From positions 1,839,842 to 1,903,841 of the forward strand of contig CP073763.1 in NCBI GenBank assembly GCA_018399075.1: DNA of 64,000 nucleotides, written 5' to 3'. Of this stretch, positions 1 to 9,539 are shown in pieces. Made by a program: the position numbers and the translations under genes. Under the pieces are notes generated by a model that did not search any database, had not been told where the DNA came from, and worked only from the letters and a program-made list of their open reading frames with translations. This DNA comes from Simkaniaceae bacterium (GTDB lineage Bacteria > Chlamydiota > Chlamydiia > Chlamydiales > Simkaniaceae). The number at the start of each line of letters is the position of its first letter. The stretch's first letter is position 1.

Positions 1-411
1 AAGCGAATGGCAGAACTCGTTGTCACAAGACTTGCCGCAAACAATTTAACGGATGAATATGTTGAGCGCGTTGAAGTGAGAGGGCATTCTTCTCGCGGAG
101 AACAAACCTATCTTGGAACCGATTTTTACGGAAAATCAGAGGTTCCTTTTCTCTCAACATTTAGGCATGCTCCTGGCTCTGAGCTCTTAATCGCTGCAAA
201 ACGGAGCGATAAAGTCTTCTTCACAAAGGTAAAAGTCAAAGGCGATACTGCTATCGATATTAATGTTGAGAAAGGGGGCATTGTAGCTGAAGTCTATTCA
301 TTAGATTCTAAAAAGGGCATCCGTGGGAAAAAATCTCGCGTAATGGAAACCGCTCTTGTTCTTAACGAGTGCTCTGCACAATCCATTGATGGTATTCATC
401 CTTTGATGTAA
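1..411 (+). CDS. hypothetical protein, possibly cut at the window edge
   Basis: I do not recognise this protein. A start codon is present at position 7, giving 134 residues, but the frame is open to the left edge and no ribosome binding site can be judged there, so the true start may lie outside. The product is soluble-looking, with no signal peptide or membrane segment. Alternating hydrophobic residues suggest beta strands, and the middle has several charged Lys/Asp pairs. Its last 50 bases overlap, tail to tail, the 3' end of gcvH on the other strand. The reading frame could be real or a fragment; protein-like composition favours real. Confidence 0.55.
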   Translation, partial: KRMAELVVTRLAANNLTDEYVERVEVRGHSSRGEQTYLGTDFYGKSEVPFLSTFRHAPGSELLIAAKRSDKVFFTKVKVKGDTAIDINVEKGGIVAEVYSLDSKKGIRGKKSRVMETALVLNECSAQSIDGIHPLM

Positions 412-736
412 GAGCCTCTAATTCCTCTGGTTGGGTGAGGGTGACCTCAAAAAGATAGCCTTCCCCTTCTGGAAAAGTATTCATCAAAGATGGGTCTTTT
501 TTAACCCTTTCATTAATCGCTGTGATTTTCCCGGAAACAGGGCTATAAATATCAGCCGCCGCTTTTGTTGATTCCAAAACAGCCACTTCTTCTCCAGCTT
601 TTACCTCTTGCCCTACTTTAGGAAGCTCTACATAGACAATCTCCCCTAGTTCTTTTTGAGCATGGATGGAGATCCCCACACGCCCTTTTCCTTCATTTGC
701 CTCGATCCACTCGTGCGTTTCAGCATATTTCATCAC
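362..736 (-). CDS. gcvH: glycine cleavage system H protein (lipoyl carrier)
   Basis: Small lipoyl-bearing carrier protein. In the glycine cleavage system it shuttles the aminomethyl group; in bacteria lacking the other subunits it can act as a lipoyl carrier. The 124 residues match the family length. The lipoylation motif is visible around residues 54-61 (VLESTKAA), with K58 as the attachment lysine, followed by the typical D-Y-S-P-V-x-G segment. The gene begins 4 bases inside the end of the upstream CT283-like gene, so the two are translationally coupled. Chlamydia trachomatis has gcsH next to CT283 in the same order. No gcvT or gcvP is in this window, while a lipoate ligase gene lies about 8 kb away. 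Confidence 0.93.
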   Translation of the reverse strand: MMKYAETHEWIEANEGKGRVGISIHAQKELGEIVYVELPKVGQEVKAGEEVAVLESTKAAADIYSPVSGKITAINERVKKDPSLMNTFPEGEGYLFEVTLTQPEELEALTSKDEYHQWIVQSTR

Positions 737-1338
737 TTCTCCTCGGATAAATTTAAAGATGCCCAGAGGGCAGGATGTTTTTCAATATGGAAGAAATCAG
801 AGGAGAGATTAAAGTGCATTTTTTCCCCATTTTTCTTCTGAAAACGATAGGTAAACCCTAGCCGCTTAAATTCTGCGGGATCATAACCATAAAGGGCTTC
901 TTTTGGAATCCCTATTTCGAAAAGATACGAACTTCTTTTGACAGTGGTTTTTACAGAAAAGAGCGAAGGATCGGCAATCTCATGGCTATCGTCGCCTCTA
1001 AAGCGAGTGACCTCTATCCCCACCTCTTCTTCAGGATAGAAGATAAAATGATGACAGAAGCGAGTCATTACATTGGAGTTTTTTAGATCGCGTGTATCAA
1101 TGAAAAGCTCAAGAAAGTCCCCCTCATCAATCGCTAGTTTTGCTAACATCTCTAAGAAGAGCCCCGTCGGACTCCAAAGAAGAGCCACCTTTGCTAAACA
1201 CCCATCACCGGTTAACCCTGTTCCATCTGGCAAAAGTCCCTTTTTGAAGGAGCGCTTTTTATCAGCTTTTAAAACATTTGTTCGAACATCAAAAAAAGCC
1301 GCAGGACTTAAAGGTTTAAGTTCTTTGAGGACTGACAT
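733..1338 (-). CDS. CT283-like conserved chlamydial protein, possible CBM9-like fold
   Basis: A 201-residue protein of unknown function. Its place directly upstream of gcvH, with a 4-base overlap, is that of CT283 in Chlamydia trachomatis. The sequence has features seen in family 9 carbohydrate-binding-like (DOMON-type) beta sandwiches: an FIDTRDLK segment near residues 78-85, then a F-H-F-Y stretch, then EIGIPKEAL-x-GYDP with LGFTYRF near residues 160-185. No signal peptide or membrane helix is seen, which would be unusual for a secreted sugar-binding protein. The fold assignment is inference from these short motifs and could be wrong; the positional homology is firmer. Confidence 0.6.
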   Translation of the reverse strand: MSVLKELKPLSPAAFFDVRTNVLKADKKRSFKKGLLPDGTGLTGDGCLAKVALLWSPTGLFLEMLAKLAIDEGDFLELFIDTRDLKNSNVMTRFCHHFIFYPEEEVGIEVTRFRGDDSHEIADPSLFSVKTTVKRSSYLFEIGIPKEALYGYDPAEFKRLGFTYRFQKKNGEKMHFNLSSDFFHIEKHPALWASLNLSEEK

Positions 1339-1373
1339 GAACCTATCCGGTGTAAGGGATTAATATAATTTCT

Positions 1374-3758
1374 TTAGTTTTTCTCGATGGGTTCATAATC
1401 GAGGTGAATGGCATCTTTTGCTTTTAGGCTTTCTAAAAAACCACTCATTAAATACCGTTCAGCTTCCTTTGAGAGGATTGCTTGCCCTTGTTTCATTTCG
1501 CTCGAAAAATTTCCGCTTGGAACCGATTTCTCTTGAAGCTGAAAAAATTGAAGGTTCCCCTCACTATTATGAGAGACTTCAGACCAACTTTTTTCCACCA
1601 TTGAAAAAATATCAGATGAAAACCAAGGGCTTTTTTCGTGATTCTTAAAGACCTTTCCTTCCTTAACAAGAGTCCATTGAGAATGAAGGTCTCCTTTTTG
1701 AGAAAGCTTTCCTTCTGTAGATTCTCCCTCATTTTTTCCTAAGAAGTGACTTGCATTTCCAAGCTTCCGAACCTCTTGCTCAGCAATAACCATATAAGGG
1801 TATAGACGGTATTTAGGGTAAAAGTCGTCTAAGTTTTCATGACGCTCTTCAGAAAGCTTGACCCCTAACTTAGAAACTTCTGTATCAATACCTTTTAATG
1901 TATCGGAAAAAAGAATTCTTCCTACTTCATTTTTTACTTCTTTAAGGGGCTTCCAATCATTCGCTTCCGTTTTAAAGACTCCAGGATTTTTTGATCTAAT
2001 CTGAGCATAGGAATCCTCAAGATGTTTTTCTAAAAGAGAATCAAGGATTCCTCTTTCGTTTGCTTCTTCGAAAGTGAGGACCGCTTTGGTTAAGTCTCGA
2101 TCAAGAATATGGAATCGGTAGTAGGTTTCTCCATCAGCTGTATACATTTCTAAAGCTTGCCTTGCTTCAATGGCATCTTTGTTTTCTTCAAGCTCTCCCT
2201 TAAGCGCCGCTACTTTAAAAAGATCAGGAAGTTCTTTTCCCTCAAAAGGAGGGTTTTCTCCATTTGGAGAAAAGCTCACCTGTTTTGTCAACATATGCTT
2301 TTGGGTTAAAGCTTCTTCAATCCATTCAAGATGGTCTTCAACAATTTTTCCCCGTGAAAATTTATCGATCTTTTGTCTCAGATCAGGGTCTGTCCCTTCA
2401 AGGGCTGCAAAGTATCCTTCAGCATCGGTTGCCTTTTTAAGAGCAAGCTGCGGAAATTCTTTTTCTAAAAGTTCATAATTCTCTTTTTCAAGCTGCCATT
2501 CCCACATCTCTTTAATACTTACATTAAGAGAGACTTCGCTTTTTTGAACTTCAGCAACTTCAATTAAAAAACGCTGCTCAACAAGCTCAGGACATTTTTT
2601 TTCAACTTCACTTGTTGAAACAAAATTTTGGGGAAGGATCAATCCATTTTTTCTGTTCGATGTTACCTGATCGAGATAATACTCTAACTTCATCAAGGCT
2701 GAAAAATCCTTAAGCTCTAGAGCCTCGGGTAAATGGTAAAGATCGACCTCTGCTGTTTTTGAAGCAAATCCATAAAAGGTTTGATAAACATGAGGATCGA
2801 CAAATACAGCGCCGCCTACATCATCAAAAAGTCGACGGAAAAGCATCACCTTTTGCCATAAGGTAATAATCTCTTTTTCTCGCATGCCTAAGCTGCTTAG
2901 CTGCTGTTGCCAAAGATTTCCAACCTCTTCTTGCGACACATCAGACTTTCGCATCTGAATCTGCAGAGACTCGTACCCTTTTCTGATAAGATCAACTCGC
3001 GCTTCTTCATAAGTGACCTTGTAGCCTTGTTGTTTTGCATAAGCCGCAGCATTGATAATAAACTGTGCACTTAGCTCTAAAAAACGAGAGCCAAACCAAT
3101 CTTCCGTTCCACGACATTGAAATAAGTTAAGGTTTGCTCTAGGAAGAGCTGGGTCCGGCTGAATCCAATCATAATGTTTTTCTTGGAACATTAAATATTC
3201 CCGCAAAATATTTGGAGGAAAAGCGGTCTCTCCCAAGTAGAGATCGACAAGAAGAGAGAAAGTATCAGGAGTCATCTCTTCTGTTTCTTGTAAAAATCTT
3301 TCTAAATTCACCTTTTGAGCAGGAAGAACTTGAGCCCATAGATTTGTTACACTGATAAAAGGTGCTGTGGGATGGACATAAGGGTGATAGTTTTTATGAC
3401 GCTCCATTTTTTCCTGGAGCTCGTCTTTTAATTCATTGAAATAGGCGTTGACCAAAAGAGTCCCGATCCCCGTTCCCATTAGATCTTTTCGAATCACACC
3501 ATCGTTAAAGAAGTTAGGCATGATCCCTTTTTCTGCTAAGGTTACATCGTTTCGATCGCTCCAAATAAAGCGAACCATCTGATCTACCTCACTTTTCATC
3601 ATTTTCGAACCATCAATTGCCTGTCCAATACATCGATCTTCGATTTTTTGTGGTTGATTCATTGCTTGATGCGTTCCAAAAAAAGAGAAAGAAATGACAA
3701 TCACAACTGCGATCACCACAAAAAAATACCGTTGATACCTGCGAAAAAAATCTAACAT
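1374..3758 (-). CDS. PpiD/SurA-like membrane-anchored periplasmic protein
   Basis: About 794 residues. The N-terminus, MLDFFRRYQRYFFVV, leads into one strongly hydrophobic segment (about residues 10-29) followed by a long polar region. This is the layout of PpiD-type folding factors: one membrane anchor and a large periplasmic part, with a helical SurA-N-like chaperone region. I do not see a clear parvulin domain, so peptidyl-prolyl isomerase activity is unsupported. The frame is open to a GTG at 3806, but the ATG at 3758 puts the anchor right at the N-terminus as in PpiD, so I chose it. The gene diverges from the sugar porter across 115 bases. Confidence 0.6.
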   Translation of the reverse strand: MLDFFRRYQRYFFVVIAVVIVISFSFFGTHQAMNQPQKIEDRCIGQAIDGSKMMKSEVDQMVRFIWSDRNDVTLAEKGIMPNFFNDGVIRKDLMGTGIGTLLVNAYFNELKDELQEKMERHKNYHPYVHPTAPFISVTNLWAQVLPAQKVNLERFLQETEEMTPDTFSLLVDLYLGETAFPPNILREYLMFQEKHYDWIQPDPALPRANLNLFQCRGTEDWFGSRFLELSAQFIINAAAYAKQQGYKVTYEEARVDLIRKGYESLQIQMRKSDVSQEEVGNLWQQQLSSLGMREKEIITLWQKVMLFRRLFDDVGGAVFVDPHVYQTFYGFASKTAEVDLYHLPEALELKDFSALMKLEYYLDQVTSNRKNGLILPQNFVSTSEVEKKCPELVEQRFLIEVAEVQKSEVSLNVSIKEMWEWQLEKENYELLEKEFPQLALKKATDAEGYFAALEGTDPDLRQKIDKFSRGKIVEDHLEWIEEALTQKHMLTKQVSFSPNGENPPFEGKELPDLFKVAALKGELEENKDAIEARQALEMYTADGETYYRFHILDRDLTKAVLTFEEANERGILDSLLEKHLEDSYAQIRSKNPGVFKTEANDWKPLKEVKNEVGRILFSDTLKGIDTEVSKLGVKLSEERHENLDDFYPKYRLYPYMVIAEQEVRKLGNASHFLGKNEGESTEGKLSQKGDLHSQWTLVKEGKVFKNHEKSPWFSSDIFSMVEKSWSEVSHNSEGNLQFFQLQEKSVPSGNFSSEMKQGQAILSKEAERYLMSGFLESLKAKDAIHLDYEPIEKN

Positions 3759-3873
3759 GTCACTTTTCCAGTCATTAAAAAACAGATCATCGTAACAAAC
3801 TTTCACCTTTCACGCAATAGAGGGAGTCTTAAAAAAAAATTGACTTCAAATCCAAGGGAGTTAGGATGAAACC

Positions 3874-5220
3874 ATGGCTAGAGAAAGTATAAAACAGCGG
3901 TGGCTCCTCGGGATCATCACCTGTATTGCGGCGATCGGAGGGTTCCTTTTTGGATATGATACCGGAGTCATTTCCGGCGCCATCCTCTACATTAAGCAAG
4001 AGTATGCAGTCACAGTTATTCAAGAAGAACTCATCATTAGTATGGTGTCTCTTGGAGCTATTTTTGGGGCCATTTTGGGAGGTCCTCTTTGTGATAAGGT
4101 GGGACGAAAAAAGATCGTTCTCTCCTCAAGCCTTATTTTTATTGTAAGTGCTATCGGCCTTTCCTTTTCTGGCTCGGTTAATGAAATCATTACTTGGCGC
4201 TTTCTTGTTGGTTTTGCCATTGGGGTTTCATCAGCCACAGCCCCTCTTTATATTGCCGAACTCTCCCCTCGACACATTCGGGGAGCCCTTGTAACTGTGA
4301 ATCAACTCTTCATTACGATTGGAATTTTAGGATCCTATTTAATTGGCTTCCTCTTTGTTGAATCACAGTCTTGGCGGATAATGTTCGCTCTTGCCGGCAT
4401 TCCTGCAGCCATCCAATTCCTAGTAATGGTTTTCTTCCCTGAAAGCCCTCGCTATTTGACAAATATCGGAGAAAAAACAAAAGCTTTTAATATTTTAAAG
4501 AAGTATCGCGCTACAGAAGAAGATGCAGCTCTTGAAATTTCCCATATTGAGAAAATAAGAAAGAAAAAAAAGGCTCATTGGTCAGAGCTTTTCTCTAAGA
4601 GTGTACGTCCCGCTCTTCTAGCTGGTGTTGGGGTCACCATTATTCAACAAATTACTGGGATCAATACAATCATTTACTATGCTCCGACCATTTTTAAATT
4701 TGCAGGGATTGGTTCAGATAAAGCAGCTCTTCTTGCAACCACTTGGGTTGGAACGATAAATGTTTTAATGACATTTGTTGCCATCTATCTTCTTGATAAA
4801 GTCGGAAGAAAACCTCTTCTTCTTTTTGGTTTGGGAGGAATGGCTCTTAGCTTGATCATACTTGGGATTGGCTTTCACCAAACCGTTTCTAAAGAGCTTA
4901 TTGGAATCATCGCTCTCATCTGTCTTTTCACTTACATCGCTTCTTTTGCCTTCAGTTTAGGACCTATCGGCTGGCTCCTTAATTCTGAAATCTACCCTCT
5001 TCATATTCGAGGGAAAGCGATGGGGGTTGCTACCTGTGCAAACTGGGTCTCAAATTTCATTGTTACAGCTACTTTCCTTAACCTGATTAACCTATTGGGT
5101 AAATCAGGGACCTTTTGGCTTTACGGGATTATCGGCTTCCTAGGGCTTTTCTTTATTTGGCTCCGCGTTCCAGAAACTAAAGGAAAATCTTTAGAAGAGA
5201 TTGAAGAGTACTGGAAATAA
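3874..5220 (+). CDS. MFS sugar porter (sugar:H+ symporter family)
   Basis: A 448-residue, 12-helix inner-membrane transporter of the major facilitator superfamily, sugar porter family (XylE/GalP/AraE-like). Family signatures are present: GFLFGYDTGVISGA at residues 22-35, D-K-V-G-R-K-K in loop 2-3, the PESPRYL motif after helix 6, QQITGINTIIYYAP in helix 7, a second DKVGRKP in loop 8-9, and PETKGKSLEEIEE at the C-terminus. The substrate is probably a hexose or pentose; the sequence alone does not decide which. The start is supported by AGGA seven bases upstream of the ATG. It stands alone, divergent from the PpiD-like gene. Confidence 0.93.
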   Translation: MARESIKQRWLLGIITCIAAIGGFLFGYDTGVISGAILYIKQEYAVTVIQEELIISMVSLGAIFGAILGGPLCDKVGRKKIVLSSSLIFIVSAIGLSFSGSVNEIITWRFLVGFAIGVSSATAPLYIAELSPRHIRGALVTVNQLFITIGILGSYLIGFLFVESQSWRIMFALAGIPAAIQFLVMVFFPESPRYLTNIGEKTKAFNILKKYRATEEDAALEISHIEKIRKKKKAHWSELFSKSVRPALLAGVGVTIIQQITGINTIIYYAPTIFKFAGIGSDKAALLATTWVGTINVLMTFVAIYLLDKVGRKPLLLFGLGGMALSLIILGIGFHQTVSKELIGIIALICLFTYIASFAFSLGPIGWLLNSEIYPLHIRGKAMGVATCANWVSNFIVTATFLNLINLLGKSGTFWLYGIIGFLGLFFIWLRVPETKGKSLEEIEEYWK

Positions 5221-5260
5221 ATAACTAATATTTTAATATTAATTAAGTAATGACATAAAA

Positions 5261-5269
5261 TGTTATAAT
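5261..5269 (+). promoter_or_regulatory. extended -10 promoter element TGTTATAAT
   Basis: TGTTATAAT is a perfect TGn plus TATAAT extended -10, placed 43 bases before the start codon of the unknown gene at 5312. No good -35 hexamer is visible at the expected distance, which is acceptable for extended -10 promoters. The 13-base string ATGTTATAATAAT recurs exactly upstream of the gene at 58844. Confidence 0.65.
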
Positions 5270-5311
5270 AATCACCTTCTTCATAAAACAAATAATAAGA
5301 AGGTAAAAAAA

Positions 5312-6034
5312 ATGGAACCATTAAATCAAACTCAATTATTTTCTTTAATCGAAGGGATGGGAAAAAGCGGAGGTCCCTACACTAGCGATACAAGCCCCGC
5401 TTCACAAATCATCCCCTTTAGCTCATGGGATGCGGCAGAAAACCCTTCATTTTTTGAAGGAAAAACTATTGAACAAATCCGCGATTTTAGAATGGGAATT
5501 GTCGCTTTTAAAGCCGCTTTTCCGCACATTCTTCCACGAGTACAACCTCTAATCGAAAAAACAGACGACCTCATTCGCTCTATGAATCCTGATGTTGTTT
5601 CAAGAGCTGAAACTTCAAAAATGGAATCCTCCGTTATTCCTCAATCATCAAGCAAAGACCAAAACACAGAGAGGAGGACTCATATTCAAGCCCACGTGGC
5701 TAGGCAAATGGAAAGAGCAAATGCCTATGCCGCCTATCAAGGTAAATCCTTCATTCCTGCCATCGAGCAAGGGACAAATCGGGTCATGAAAAAGGAAGAA
5801 TATCTCAGAAAGCCTGCCATGATCCTCTCAGGAGAGTCCTTTGAGATGACCCTGAACTATCACCTCGCAGAGACTGAAGTGGCCCAGCGAATCAATGGCG
5901 CCTTCGAAAAGGCCCAAAAGCAGGGAAAAGTCTTCCAGCAAGACGCAGAAACAGCCCTCATCAATAGCGCTACCCACTTCGAAGGGCGGTGCTTTGAGAT
6001 ACTATCTGACGCTCTCATGTCAGCTCCTCAATAA
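5312..6034 (+). CDS. hypothetical protein, possible effector
   Basis: A 240-residue protein that I do not recognise. It is hydrophilic, without signal peptide or membrane helix. The N-terminal 50 residues are rich in Ser, Thr, Pro and Gly, the kind of flexible start often found in type III secretion substrates. The rest looks mostly helical, with a Ser/Gln/Lys-rich linker near residues 105-125. A spaced AAGAAGG precedes the ATG. The gene has its own extended -10 promoter at 5261 and ends just before a strong hairpin, so it is probably a single-gene transcript. An effector role is only inference from composition and promoter type. Confidence 0.75.
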   Translation: MEPLNQTQLFSLIEGMGKSGGPYTSDTSPASQIIPFSSWDAAENPSFFEGKTIEQIRDFRMGIVAFKAAFPHILPRVQPLIEKTDDLIRSMNPDVVSRAETSKMESSVIPQSSSKDQNTERRTHIQAHVARQMERANAYAAYQGKSFIPAIEQGTNRVMKKEEYLRKPAMILSGESFEMTLNYHLAETEVAQRINGAFEKAQKQGKVFQQDAETALINSATHFEGRCFEILSDALMSAPQ

Positions 6035-6042
6035 CACCTCTA

Positions 6043-6069
6043 AAGCCCTAATACTTAGTATTAGGGCTT
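6043..6069 (+). terminator. rho-independent terminator-like hairpin
   Basis: A perfect 12-bp stem (6043-6054 with 6058-6069) and a 3-base TTA loop lie 9 bases after the stop of the unknown gene. The downstream tract is AT-rich but not a clean T run. As a palindrome it could work on either strand. Confidence 0.65.
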
Positions 6070-6167
6070 AATTCATTTATAATAAAAAAGATGAGCCATT
6101 TTTTATTAAGCATAAATCACTATAAGACAGTAACTTATATATTAATAATGAAATTAATTAAAATAAG

Positions 6168-6176
6168 TGGTATAAT
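6168..6176 (+). promoter_or_regulatory. extended -10 promoter element TGGTATAAT
   Basis: TGGTATAAT fits the TGnTATAAT extended -10 consensus and lies 47 bases before the start codon of the RS-rich gene at 6223, inside a very AT-rich intergenic region. It is the second of four such elements in the window upstream of unknown genes. Confidence 0.65.
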
Positions 6177-6222
6177 AGTATTCATAATTATCAAAATAAT
6201 ACAAAAATAAAGGAATGTAGTA

Positions 6223-7086
6223 ATGGAAGCATACGGAGCTCAAACAACAAGATCAGGCTATAACCCATATCAAGGGACTCAATCCTCCCGAAGACAACCT
6301 GTCCTCATTATTGAAGACAGCGAAGAAGAAGTGCAAAGAGAAGCTTATAAAGTTAACTGGAAAATCGCCATTCCTCTACTTTGTGTAGGGCTCGTACCTG
6401 GCTTAATATATCTAGCGGGTGTTGCAATCGCCAATTGCCTAGGTGGCCGAGAAGTTAGAAGAGAACCTCAAGATTACACTTCTGGAAGAGGCTCTACCCC
6501 ATCCTACCAGCAATATCAACAGACTGTCCGAAGAGAGGAGTCTAGAAGAACGGCTCTAGTCGCAGATGAAAGAACTCCATTATCTAGAACTTCAGATAGA
6601 CACGAAAGAAGCTCAAGAAAAGACCGAAGCGGTGAAACTCGAGAAGTAAGACATACCAAAAAAGAGCGAAAATCTAAAAGACGAGAAGAGAGCCCATCAG
6701 TTGTTGACAGAGCTGTCACTCGCTCAGCTCCTCGATCAGCTATTCCTTCGCAGCCACGTTCTCACAGAAAGAAAGACGCAGACAGATCTTCTACTAGAGT
6801 TGCAAGTATGCCAACACCATCGCGTATCTCAGAGCCAGCTGTACCAGTATCTATCAGAGAAGGAAGAGAACCAAGAACTACTGAAGAGCGTGTTGCAGTC
6901 AATATTTACATGGGAACTCGCGTTATCAACATGAGTGCTATAGAAGATAAAGCTGAAAGAATTGCTGCCATGAAAAAATCGGCAAAAATGCGCCCTTACA
7001 GCAAAACAGCCGAACCTGGTTCTTTCCAAGGATTCCTTAAAATGATGTACAATAGCTCTTATAATGCTCTTTATCCAAACGGATAA
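6223..7086 (+). CDS. Arg/Ser-rich membrane protein, candidate effector
   Basis: A 287-residue protein of unknown function. Residues 47-73 form one clear hydrophobic segment. It is followed by a long, low-complexity, very basic region (about 75-225) full of Arg-Ser, Ser-Arg, Arg-Arg and Lys-Lys pairs, resembling eukaryotic RS domains. The C-terminal 60 residues are more ordered and end in an aromatic-rich stretch. An acidic patch (EDSEEE, residues 31-36) lies before the membrane segment. AAGGA precedes the ATG. The gene has its own promoter and terminator. A single-pass inclusion or host membrane protein with a cytosolic basic tail is plausible but unproven. Confidence 0.8.
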   Translation: MEAYGAQTTRSGYNPYQGTQSSRRQPVLIIEDSEEEVQREAYKVNWKIAIPLLCVGLVPGLIYLAGVAIANCLGGREVRREPQDYTSGRGSTPSYQQYQQTVRREESRRTALVADERTPLSRTSDRHERSSRKDRSGETREVRHTKKERKSKRREESPSVVDRAVTRSAPRSAIPSQPRSHRKKDADRSSTRVASMPTPSRISEPAVPVSIREGREPRTTEERVAVNIYMGTRVINMSAIEDKAERIAAMKKSAKMRPYSKTAEPGSFQGFLKMMYNSSYNALYPNG

Positions 7087-7113
7087 CTTCCTAAAAGAAA
7101 GCTTATTCTTTAG

Positions 7114-7146
7114 AAAGCGTTTGCCTAAAGCAAACGCTTTTTTGTT

Positions 7147-7147
<1 letters not shown>
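7114..7147 (+). terminator. rho-independent terminator
   Basis: A perfect 11-bp stem (7114-7124 with 7130-7140), a 5-base CTAAA loop and a following T-rich tail (TTTTGTTTT with the stem end) sit 27 bases after the stop of the RS-rich gene. It separates that gene from convergent proS. Confidence 0.88.
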
Positions 7148-8633
<1,486 letters not shown>

Positions 8634-8637
<4 letters not shown>

Positions 8638-9356
8638 TGCGTAAGTTCCTCTTGAAGTTGATGTTTTAAGGTTTTTCGAACCTCTTCTAGATCATTTGCT
8701 GTCCACTTTCTCCCTAAAAGGGAAAAGGTGTTAGCAAGCATGGCCTCATGGACCAGGGTTCCTTTAAGAAGGACCTTGTTTAAAAAATTTTCTTTAGGAA
8801 GGGCGATCGCTATACTCCCTTGATGAAGATAACCTTGTTTTCGCCGTCTTTGGGCGGCTCCAGCGATTTTCCGCCCCTCAAGCATCACATCGTACTTTGT
8901 GGGTTTAGCCATACAGAAATGGCGACAGCTCTCATCGAGAGGAGCAGGCTCTTCAGGCAGAAGAGACAGAGATTCAGCATCTTTAAAAAAAGTCTTTACT
9001 CCCCTTTTAACCGCACTATTGATAAAATCATAATTGTCGAGGGTGTTTGTAGAGTAGTGTGGAAAATTCGCAGGGACTAAGACAGAAAAGGCAAGGTCGC
9101 TCACATGGAAGATGATCCCTCCCCCCGTTGGACGACGGGCAAGGGAAAGGCCTTGAGCCTCAGCTTTCTCGAGATCAAGAAATTTTTTGGGATCGAGGAA
9201 ATAGCCATAGGTAGCCGAATCTCTTTCCCATTCATAAAGATGGAGGATCGGAGGATCGTCGGGCTTCATCTTTTCGAGAAGCTCTGCATCGATGGCCATA
9301 TTTTCTTTAGCCGATCGTTTGCCTGTGTCTAAAATTTTCCACTTCACTAATAACAC
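8634..9356 (-). CDS. lplA: lipoate-protein ligase A family protein
   Basis: A 240-residue biotin/lipoate ligase-fold protein that attaches lipoate, or a lipoyl or octanoyl group, to carrier domains. The signature RRPTGGGIIFHVSDLAFSV lies at about residues 94-112, with the conserved RR-x-TGGG and a lysine later in the MLEGRKIAGAAQRR segment (about 175-188). The length is shorter than E. coli LplA, which carries an extra C-terminal domain. Position next to clpC matches lplA_1 (CT285) of Chlamydia. Its likely acceptors are GcvH, encoded in this window, and 2-oxoacid dehydrogenase E2 proteins encoded elsewhere. Confidence 0.88.
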
Positions 9357-9539
9357 CTGGTAAAGAGGTTAAAACGTATCACAAATAGAGATAAAAAAAT
9401 AGACAGCAGTTAAAATTTACAAAAAATGCTTGGCTAGACAGAATGAGGAGTATAGCCAAAGAGGATTAACTTTCTTTAAAGGGCTCATCTTTAGTAAGAT
9501 TAGCTCTATAAACTCAGTTAATAAGAATACAGGGCAATT

